A stretch of DNA of 45,398 nucleotides from Planctomycetota bacterium (GTDB lineage Bacteria; Planctomycetota; UBA1135; GCA-002686595), in NCBI GenBank assembly GCA_026692705.1, contig JAPLOE010000154.1, forward strand, positions 1 through 45,398, in the 5' to 3' direction. How positions within the stretch are numbered: position 1 is the stretch's first letter; each line of letters begins with the position of its first letter. The notes beneath the pieces were generated by a model that saw only the letters and a list, made by a program, of their open reading frames with translations, was not told where the DNA came from and ran no database searches. This document shows, in pieces, positions 29,579-38,103 of the stretch. A program made the translations under genes and the position numbers.

Positions 29579-32575
29579 GTGCTGAACCTCACTCTCGCGT
29601 GCCTGGCGCTGGCGGCGCCGCAGGTTGGTCCGTCGTCGGTCGAGGCCGCGTTCGAGCGCTTCGAGCGCGAGCACGGCGCCGGGTGGCGCTTCGACGTCGA
29701 CGAGGGCACGGGGCAGCTCGAGGTCCTGTTCTGGAAGGCGCTGGCGCCGTCCTTCGAGCCGCGTTCGGAGCGCGAGTGGTTCACGCTGGCGCGCGAGGCG
29801 CTCGCGAGCACGCAGGAACTGTTCGGGATCGAGCCGCAGACGCTGGTCGAGGAGCGCGTGCTGTTCCTGCCGCTCGGCATGGTCGGCACGAGCGACAAGC
29901 GGACGGTGAGCTTCGCGCAGCGCGTGAACGGCTTGGCCGTCGAGCAGGGAAGCGTGAACGTGCTGTTCGACACGCGCGGGCGGATGCTCGCGGTGCAGGC
30001 GCGGGCGTTGCCGGCGATCGCCGGGCTCGACACGCGCGCGACGGTGAGCCGCGAGAGCGCGGTGCGCGTCGCGAAGGGCGCGTTCGCGGCGAGCGCGCGC
30101 GTCGAAGGCGAGCTTCGCGGCGAGCCGCGGCTCGTGGTCGCGCAGGTCGAGCGCGAGGGCGCGCGCGTGGGCGTGCTCGCATGGCGTGTCGACGTCGCCT
30201 TCGAGCAGGCTGGAGCCGAGCCGGAGGCCTGGAGCCATCTCGTGGACGCGCGCAGCGGAGCGCTGCTCGGCCGCGAGACGCTCGTGCACCACTTCGACGT
30301 CAGCGGCACGCTGCGCACGCGCTCGACGCCGGGCGCGGCGCCCGACACGGGCTCGAATCCGGCGACGGAGACGGCGCTCGCCTACACGCTCATCACCGAC
30401 GGCACGGTGAGCACGTACAGCGACGCACAGGGCAATTTCACGCTGCCCGGCGCGAGCGCGCCCGTTCAGATCACGGTCGGCTACGACGGCACGTTCAACA
30501 ACGTCGTGCACGCGACGGGCAACGACTACTCGGGCTCGTTCCTGCTGCCGAACGCGGCGGGCAACGTCGTCGTGCTCAACGCTCCCGCGAGCGCCGACGT
30601 GACCGCGCAGGCCAACGTCGCCGTCGAGGTCGTGCGCATGCGCGACTGGATCCGCAGCGTCAACCCGTTCGACGGCATGGCGGACTTCGTGCACACCGCC
30701 TACGTGAACCTCGGGCAGACCTGCAACGCCTACTACTCCGGCGGCGCGATCAACTTCTTCAGCGCGGGCGGCGGCTGCGTCAACACCGCCTACTCGACGG
30801 TGATCGGTCACGAGGACGGGCACTGGCTCAACGATCGCTACGGCACGTTCAACGGCGGCGACGGCATGGGCGAGGGCAACGCGGACGTGTTCGCGATGTT
30901 CCTGAGCGACTCGAGCCTCGTCGGCCGCGATTTCTGCGGCAACGGCTGCCACATCCGCTCGGGCGACAACCTGCGGCAGTTCTGCGGGGATTGCTGCGGT
31001 GCGTGTTACGGCGAGGTGCACGCCGACGGCGAGCCGTGGATGGGCGCCGCGTGGAAGATCCGGCGCAACTTCAACGTCTCGCTCGGCAACTCCGCCGGGG
31101 ATGCGCTCGCCGACGCGCTGTTCCTCGGCTGGATGAACGCCTACAACCAGACCGCGATCCGCACCGTGATCGAGCTGCAGTGGCTCGCGCTCGACGACGA
31201 CGACGGCGACCTGCTCACGGGCACGCCGCACTTCGGCGACATCGACTCGGCCTTCCGCCTGCAGGGTTTCCCCGGAGTGGCGTTGCCGCCAATCCACGTC
31301 GGCTCGGTGTCGCAGGTGACGGACACGCTCGACCTGCAAGGGCCCTACGCGGTCGAGGCGAGCGTGTACGCGAATCCGCCGCAGGGGCTCGCGACGGTCG
31401 AGCTTTTCTACCGCACGCAATCCGGCCCGTTCACGGCGCTCGCGATGACGCAGGCGACGGCGACGAAGTGGGTGGCCTCGATCCCCGGCGCGTCACCGGG
31501 ACGCGTGCACTACTTCGTGCGCGCCACGACCGCGGGCGGCGTGACCGACGAGTTCCCCGCGAGCGGAGCCGCGGTGCCGCTGTTCTTCAACGTCGGCCCG
31601 ACGACGACCGTGTTCGCCGACCGTTTCGAGCAGGACTTCGGGTGGAGCGTGGTCGACAGCGCGCCGGTGGTGGGCTCGTGGGTGCGCGGGATTCCGCTGG
31701 GCACGATCCTCGGCCTGCGCACGCCGCAGGCGAGCTCCGACAGCGCGGATGCGGGCCTGCAGTGCTGGTTCACGGGGCAGGGGACGTCGTCGACGGTGCC
31801 GGACGAGGCCGATGTCGACGGTGGCCCGACGGTGCTCGTGTCGCCGCCGGTGGACCTCGCGGGCGAGCAGGCCGAGCTGCGCTACTCGTACTGGATGTTC
31901 TCGAGCGGCGTGAACGCCGACTCGCTCGTGGTCGAGCTCTCGCCCGACGGCGTGCAGTGGACGCAGGCGCGTGCTCACGTCCATTCGGGCACCGCCGGCT
32001 GGCGCACCGAACGCATCGACCTCGGCGCGCACATCGTGCCCGGCGCGGCGACGCGCGTGCGCTTCGTCATCGCCGACAATCCCAACAACTCGATCACCGA
32101 GGCGGGCATCGACGACGTGCGCTTCGTCGTCACCGGCACGAACGCCTGCGGGATGCCGCAGGTCTTCTGCACGCCGAAGGTCAACAGCGAGCTGTGCGCG
32201 CCGTCGATCGCCTTCAACGGCTATCCGACGATCTCCGGCCCCGGCCCGTTCACGATCTCGGCCTCGCTGGTGCTCAACAACCGCACGGGCCTGCTGTTCT
32301 ACGGCTACGGCACGGCCTCGAAGAACTTCCAGGGTGGCACGCTCTGCTGCCAGACTCCGGTGCGCCGCACCGCGCTGCAATCGACCGGCGGAGCGCCGAG
32401 CGGCAGCGACTGCAGCGGCACGCTCTCCTTCGACATGCACGCCCTGCTCGTGTCCGGCTCCGACGCCAACCTCATCCCCGGCGCCACCGTCGCCGCGCAG
32501 TACTACTACCGCGACCCGCAGGACGCCCAAGGCGTCGGCCTCTCGGACGCCGTGCTGTTCGTCGTGTGCCCGTAG
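29579..32575 (+). CDS. Secreted HExxH metallopeptidase (M36/M4-like) with four-Cys C-terminal domain
   Basis: A 998-residue exported zinc protease. The GTG start at 29579 is set by GGAGAAG (29564-29570) and opens a short signal sequence (LNLTLACLALAAPQ). Residues 20-240 resemble a fungalysin/thermolysin propeptide (SFAQRVNGLAVEQGSVNVLF). The catalytic site is HEDGH (H411, E412, H415), with a third ligand probably E432 in GMGEGNADVFAMF and a downstream VHADGEPWMGAAWKIR block. A Cys-rich segment follows the site (DFCGNGCHIRS, FCGDCCGACYGE). Residues 660-860 form beta-sandwich domains. The last 136 residues (32165-32572) are the shared C-terminal domain (Cys at 2, 11, 61, 83; YYYRDP; final Pro). 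The protease class is firm; the exact M-family is less so. Confidence 0.84.
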   Translation: MLNLTLACLALAAPQVGPSSVEAAFERFEREHGAGWRFDVDEGTGQLEVLFWKALAPSFEPRSEREWFTLAREALASTQELFGIEPQTLVEERVLFLPLGMVGTSDKRTVSFAQRVNGLAVEQGSVNVLFDTRGRMLAVQARALPAIAGLDTRATVSRESAVRVAKGAFAASARVEGELRGEPRLVVAQVEREGARVGVLAWRVDVAFEQAGAEPEAWSHLVDARSGALLGRETLVHHFDVSGTLRTRSTPGAAPDTGSNPATETALAYTLITDGTVSTYSDAQGNFTLPGASAPVQITVGYDGTFNNVVHATGNDYSGSFLLPNAAGNVVVLNAPASADVTAQANVAVEVVRMRDWIRSVNPFDGMADFVHTAYVNLGQTCNAYYSGGAINFFSAGGGCVNTAYSTVIGHEDGHWLNDRYGTFNGGDGMGEGNADVFAMFLSDSSLVGRDFCGNGCHIRSGDNLRQFCGDCCGACYGEVHADGEPWMGAAWKIRRNFNVSLGNSAGDALADALFLGWMNAYNQTAIRTVIELQWLALDDDDGDLLTGTPHFGDIDSAFRLQGFPGVALPPIHVGSVSQVTDTLDLQGPYAVEASVYANPPQGLATVELFYRTQSGPFTALAMTQATATKWVASIPGASPGRVHYFVRATTAGGVTDEFPASGAAVPLFFNVGPTTTVFADRFEQDFGWSVVDSAPVVGSWVRGIPLGTILGLRTPQASSDSADAGLQCWFTGQGTSSTVPDEADVDGGPTVLVSPPVDLAGEQAELRYSYWMFSSGVNADSLVVELSPDGVQWTQARAHVHSGTAGWRTERIDLGAHIVPGAATRVRFVIADNPNNSITEAGIDDVRFVVTGTNACGMPQVFCTPKVNSELCAPSIAFNGYPTISGPGPFTISASLVLNNRTGLLFYGYGTASKNFQGGTLCCQTPVRRTALQSTGGAPSGSDCSGTLSFDMHALLVSGSDANLIPGATVAAQYYYRDPQDAQGVGLSDAVLFVVCP

Positions 32576-32916
32576 GCCGCGGGTGGAGAGGAATCAGGAG
32601 GACGCAGAGACGGAAGGAGGGAGAGGGAGGCGGCTCGAGAGGGAGAGCCGGAAGGGGGCGGCCAGTGACGATGACCCCGGCGGGGTCGGCGCGTCGAAGG
32701 TTCTTGGGACGCCAGAAGAAGAAGCGGTTCGGACGGGAGCGGAGCAGCGGCGCTGATTCTCAACTTCGTGCGGCAGTGCAGGGGCTGGCCGGAATTCCGC
32801 CATGCGTCCGGGCTCGAGTTCGGCTTCCGGCGCTCCACGCCTGGCTCGTATTCGACCTCTGCGTTCTCCTGTCTTGGCTCCGCGTCTCTTCTTCCACGGC
32901 TCCTTCTTTTCCTCGG
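32576..32916. other. Intergenic region with inverted purine-rich repeat
   Basis: There is no gene in these 341 bp. Near the left end CAGGAGGACGCAGAG (32595-32609) lies in a purine-rich run. Near the right end CTCTGCGTTCTCCTG (32857-32871) is its reverse complement with one mismatch, inside a pyrimidine-rich run. The arms face each other, 247 bases apart, between a plus-strand and a minus-strand gene that converge. They could form a long-range stem or be two opposed copies of an intergenic repeat. No promoter or convincing terminator was found. Confidence 0.5.
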
Positions 32917-34032
32917 CTAGCGGCCGCCCTTGCGTTGGCGGTCGAGGATTTCCTGCACGCTGTCGAGGTCGGCGTCCCAGGCGCGCTTGCGGTCGGCGTC
33001 GGAGGGGGCGGCCAGCGGGCGCACGAGGCGGAAGCCGACGAACTTGGCGTCGGTCAGGTACCAGATCGACTTGGGGAGCTGCGGGTCCTGCACCTTCCAG
33101 TTGGCGGTGGAGCCGCGGCGGGCGGCGGAGCGCAGGCGGTCGGGGTCGTCGTCCCAGGAGCCGCCGCGCACGACGCGCGGGTAGAGCTCGGTCGGCCAGT
33201 TGCACGGGTTGGAGGCGAGCTTGTCCTTGAAGCGCGCGTAGAACTCCTTGTCGTGGCTGTCGAGCACCCACTCGGCCACGTTGCCGTGCATGTCGTACAG
33301 GCCCCAGGGGTTGGGCTTCTTCTGCTTGACCTTCTGGTAGGCGCCGTCGGCGTTGTCGAAGAACCACGCGTGGTCGCCGAGCGCCTTGGGGTCGTCGCCG
33401 AAGGAGTAGGCGGTCGTCGTGCCGGCGCGGCAGGCGTACTCCCACTCGGCCTCGGTCGGCAGGCGGTAGAAACGCCCGGTCTTGAGCGAGAGCCACTTGG
33501 TGTAGTGGCGCGCGGCGAACTCGGTCATGCAGATCGCCGGGAAGCCCTCGACGCCCATGCCGAAATCCATCGGCACGTAGGGCGGGGTCGGGCGGCTGAC
33601 GGCGTCGGCCCATTTGTCGCTCTCGCCGGCGGCGAAACGCCCGGACTTGCGCAGCTCGATGTCGAGCTTGAACTGGAACAGGCGGTACTCGTCCCAGGTG
33701 AGCTCGTGCTCTTCCATCCAGAAGGGCGCGACCTCGACCTCGTGCGTCGGGCCTTCGTCGGCCTTGCGGCCCTCTTCGCCCGCGGCGCTGCCCATCACGA
33801 ACTTGCCGCCCTTGATCGGCAGCATCGTGAACGACACGTCGGAGCCGGGGATGCGCTCGACGTAGCGCTTCATCGAGGCCTCGTCGGTGGCCTCGGCGTC
33901 GGGGTTGGGCACCGGCTTGGGGAGCCCGGCCGGCATGTCCGGGTAGACGGGGACGTCGCCCTGCTGCGGGAGCGGAGCTGCGATTGCCGGGGACAGCGCC
34001 AGCGCGGCGCACACGAGGGAGAGCGCAACCAT
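32917..34032 (-). CDS. Secreted SUMF1/FGE-sulfatase-domain protein
   Basis: A 371-residue exported protein. The signal peptide is about 1-19 (MVALSLVCAALALSPAIA). The formylglycine-generating-enzyme fold is recognised from FTMLPIKGGKFVMGS, WMEEHELTWDEYRLF, FAARHYTKWLSLKTGRFYRL PTEAEWEYACRAGTTT, LYDMHGNVAEWVLD, VVRGGSWDDDP and VGFRLVRPL. The cysteine pair that binds copper in true FGE, just before the terminal RxxxR region, is not present (RSAARRGSTANW), so it is probably not a sulfatase activator. Related domains without these cysteines serve as ligand-binding or other oxidase modules. No clear ribosome-binding site precedes ATG 34030-34032. A charged tail (ADRKRAWDADLDSVQEIL) ends the protein. 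The target is unknown. Confidence 0.82.
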   Translation of the reverse strand: MVALSLVCAALALSPAIAAPLPQQGDVPVYPDMPAGLPKPVPNPDAEATDEASMKRYVERIPGSDVSFTMLPIKGGKFVMGSAAGEEGRKADEGPTHEVEVAPFWMEEHELTWDEYRLFQFKLDIELRKSGRFAAGESDKWADAVSRPTPPYVPMDFGMGVEGFPAICMTEFAARHYTKWLSLKTGRFYRLPTEAEWEYACRAGTTTAYSFGDDPKALGDHAWFFDNADGAYQKVKQKKPNPWGLYDMHGNVAEWVLDSHDKEFYARFKDKLASNPCNWPTELYPRVVRGGSWDDDPDRLRSAARRGSTANWKVQDPQLPKSIWYLTDAKFVGFRLVRPLAAPSDADRKRAWDADLDSVQEILDRQRKGGR

Positions 34033-34112
34033 CGCGCGCAGGATACGCGACGCGGGCGCCGCGCGGTCAAGCGCGACGCCCGCGGGGAGCGCTCCGTCAA
34101 CTCGACGAACGT

Positions 34113-36041
<1,929 letters not shown>

Positions 36042-36147
36042 CAGGGCCTCGGGGTAGGGGGGGCGGGCAGGGCGGACTACCGCGCCCGCCGCAGGGCGTT
36101 ACGTGCCCATGATGCTCGAACGCGCCGGATTCCGCAGCCCTTCGGGG

Positions 36148-36212
36148 TCACGGACAGAGCGTGAAGGCCACTCCGCTCGTAAGGTTCGAGTTGAGGACGG
36201 CGCCGGGGGGCT
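36148..36212 (-). pseudogene. 3' scar of a four-Cys C-terminal-domain gene (first)
   Basis: The last about 20 codons read PPGAVLNSNLTSGVAFTLCP and then TGA at 36148-36150. This matches the end of the intact PD40 protein (GVPLNSNLTAGVAFTLCP). The DNA also matches: 20 identical bases at the Pro-Cys-Leu-Thr end and 14 identical bases at the LNSNL part. No start, signal peptide or rest of the domain survives upstream. Confidence 0.75.
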
Positions 36213-36438
36213 GAACAGGCCCGGGAGGGGAACCCTCGATCGTGTCCGTTGGGCAGGCAGCCTGCTGCCGACGCCCGCTCTCAAATTGAGCCAGCCCCTC
36301 CCACGAACGCATGAACTGCGGTACCCAACCCGCGAACATCAGACTGCAACGCCGCGAAGCGAGTCGGCGCTCGCCGTCCCCGCACAATTCAAACCAGTCC
36401 GCGTGCTCCGTCAGGAGTGCTTGACAGGTCCACCCATA

Positions 36439-36495
36439 TCACGGGCAGATGCTGAATTGCAGGCCACGCGTGAGGTTGGCGGTGCCCAGCCGGGG
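36439..36495 (-). pseudogene. 3' scar of a four-Cys C-terminal-domain gene (second)
   Basis: The codons read GTANLTRGLQFSICP and then TGA at 36439-36441, matching the terminal motif (NLTxGxxFTLxP) of the shared C-terminal domain. The sequence differs from the first scar, so it comes from another family member. Nothing recognisable lies further upstream in frame before the metallophosphoesterase gene end at 36522. Confidence 0.65.
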
Positions 36496-36521
36496 ACGAA
36501 CTCGGCGTCGGAGCGCGCGAA

Positions 36522-37262
36522 TCAGGCCTGCACGTAGGCGCGTGCGGCCTTGACGGAGCGGAACTCGTCGAGCTCGGGCGAGTAGGCGGTCAACTTGCCG
36601 CCGTAGACGCAGCCGGTGTCGAGGCCGATGGCGACCGGGTTGCCGCGCAGCGAGTGCACACGCGGAAGCTGGCTCGGCGTGTGGCCGAAGAGCACGAGCT
36701 CCGGCCCGACGTAGTTCTCGTACCACCACGGATTGCCGCGGCCGGCGAGGCGGCGCAGTGAAGTCAGGTCGCGGATCGAGGAGCGCTCGAGCTCGACTCC
36801 GGGCACGCGGCCCGCATGCAGGATGCACCACGGGCGCCCGTCGTGCGTCGCTTGCGCGCCGTCGATCTCCGAGTGGCGCAGGAAGAAACCCGAGTGCGTC
36901 TGCAGGAATTCGAGCATCTCCGCGCGACGCGGCGGATCGACCTGGCATGGCGTGTGGCCGTCGCCGTCGAGGTCGTCCTCGTCGATGTCGGGGAAGTGCG
37001 TGCGCAGCGGCGGGCGGTCGTCGCGCGCGAGCGAGGTCGGCGCGACACCGATGCGGCGCAGGACGACGAGCTCGTGGTTGCCGAGCACGAACGGCACGCG
37101 GTGCTCGCGCATCAGGTCCATCACGCCCGCGGGATCGGGGCCGCGATGGAACAGGTCGCCGACGGAGACGAGCCGATCGGCCGGACCGAGCTGGAGGTGC
37201 TCGAGCAGGCGCGCGAGTTCTTCGGCGCAGCCGTGGATGTCGCCAACGACCCAAGTAGCCAT
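36522..37262 (-). CDS. Metallophosphoesterase, PPP/ApaH-like
   Basis: A 246-residue cytoplasmic calcineurin-type phosphatase. The two-metal motifs are in order: GDIHG (7-11), GDLFHRGPD (35-43), GNHE (61-64), then LHAGRVPG and the C-terminal FGHTPSQLP and LDTGCVYGGKLTAYS. The GDLFHRGPD/GNHE/LDTGCVYGGKL set is that of bacterial PPP-type protein phosphatases and ApaH-like diadenosine tetraphosphatases, so the substrate may be phosphoprotein or a dinucleotide. The ATG at 37260-37262 starts directly before the first motif; an in-frame ATG at 37275-37277 is an alternative. It is divergent from the exopolysaccharide operon, which encodes a tyrosine kinase, so a regulatory partner role is possible but unproven. 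Confidence 0.85.
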   Translation of the reverse strand: MATWVVGDIHGCAEELARLLEHLQLGPADRLVSVGDLFHRGPDPAGVMDLMREHRVPFVLGNHELVVLRRIGVAPTSLARDDRPPLRTHFPDIDEDDLDGDGHTPCQVDPPRRAEMLEFLQTHSGFFLRHSEIDGAQATHDGRPWCILHAGRVPGVELERSSIRDLTSLRRLAGRGNPWWYENYVGPELVLFGHTPSQLPRVHSLRGNPVAIGLDTGCVYGGKLTAYSPELDEFRSVKAARAYVQA

Positions 37263-37317
37263 GTTGACCCGAGTCATCGGACCGATCGCAGGCCGCCTTG
37301 AGGGTGCGGCGGGCCTT

Positions 37318-37378
37318 CCACGTCCTGGGAACGTGGCGCGCGCGCCCATCCCGGACCGCAAGCGCGTGCGCCACGCGC
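37318..37378 (+). promoter_or_regulatory. Two hairpins in the exopolysaccharide operon leader
   Basis: CCACGT/ACGTGG (37318-37323 with 37331-37336, 7-base loop) and GCGCGTG/CACGCGC (37362-37368 with 37372-37378, CGC loop) lie between the divergent metallophosphoesterase and Wza-like genes. The second ends just before the AAAGGGGAA ribosome-binding site (from 37382). They could be operators or leader structures controlling the operon; the role is inferred. Confidence 0.35.
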
Positions 37379-37398
37379 CCGAAAGGGGAAGCGCCCCC

Positions 37399-38103
37399 AT
37401 GAAGCTAGTTTCCCTCTTCTGTGCGGTCGTGCCGCTGGTCGCCTCGTGCGCCTCGACGGCACCTGATCTCAGGCCCTCGACGGCCACTCCCACGCTCTCG
37501 TCCACGCCGGACTGGAGCGCCTTTCCGCTCGGACCGAACGACGTCGTGCGCGTCGGCGTCTACGGGCAGCCGGATCTCGGCACGGGCGGCTCGCGCATCG
37601 ACATGGAAGGCAACCTGTCGCTGCCGCTGGTCGGTCCCGTGCACGTCGCGGGGCTCTCGATGAGCGCCGCACGCGAGGCGATCAGCGCCGCGTACACGAA
37701 GTACATCGTCGACCCGCGTGTCGACATGAGCGTCGTCACGCACAGCGCGCGCCGCGTGTACGTGTACGGCGAGGTCGTGCGCCCGGGTGCGCTCGAGCTC
37801 GATCGACCCGTCAACGTGATGCAGGCGCTCGCGCTCGCTGGCGGCTTCACGCCCAAGGCCGATCGCGACGAGGTCGTGCTGCTGCGCGGGCTCGAGAGCG
37901 AGCTCGAGTGGGCCGTGATCGATGCGGAAGAGCCGAACGCCAAGGGTTTCCTCGCGCTGCGCGCGGACGACGTGCTGTTCGTGCGGCGCTCGAACGCCGG
38001 CAAGTTCTCCGACGAGGTGCTGCCGTACCTCGCTGGTTTCGCGACCTCGCTCTCGACGGTGGCGACGATCCTGCTCATCGAAGACCGCCTGGGGAACAAC
38101 TGA
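37399..38103 (+). CDS. Wza-like polysaccharide export lipoprotein
   Basis: A 234-residue outer-membrane or periplasmic export protein. A lipoprotein signal with LVASC (C17 as lipidated residue) opens it. Residues 40-125 form the Poly_export domain (LGPNDVVRVGVYGQPDLGTG, IDMEGNLSLPLVGPVHVAGL), and 130-205 an SLBB domain (VYVYGEVVRPGALELDRPVN). The C-terminal hydrophobic segment (LPYLAGFATSLSTVATILLI) could be the outer-membrane-spanning helix. At 234 residues it is a short member. ATG 37399 has a strong AAAGGGGAAG ribosome-binding site. Its stop is followed directly by the GTG of the BY-kinase gene (no gap), so the two act together in chain export. Confidence 0.88.
   Translation: MKLVSLFCAVVPLVASCASTAPDLRPSTATPTLSSTPDWSAFPLGPNDVVRVGVYGQPDLGTGGSRIDMEGNLSLPLVGPVHVAGLSMSAAREAISAAYTKYIVDPRVDMSVVTHSARRVYVYGEVVRPGALELDRPVNVMQALALAGGFTPKADRDEVVLLRGLESELEWAVIDAEEPNAKGFLALRADDVLFVRRSNAGKFSDEVLPYLAGFATSLSTVATILLIEDRLGNN

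Larger units (their letters stand above)
36042..36521. other. Gene-poor 480-bp region with two gene scars
   Basis: There is no intact gene. It contains the promoter side of the PD40 gene, then two 3' fragments of genes with the four-Cys C-terminal domain (36148-36212 and 36439-36495). Between them, about 36280-36440 looks less GC-rich and has weaker codon structure than the surroundings. It looks like a decayed remnant of genes once lying between the PD40 gene and the metallophosphoesterase gene. Confidence 0.6.

Noticed and set aside
36148-36387. 79-codon minus-strand open frame as a small gene
   Set aside because: Only its last 20 codons are meaningful (C-terminal-domain scar). The rest has no ribosome-binding site, signal peptide or protein-like composition.
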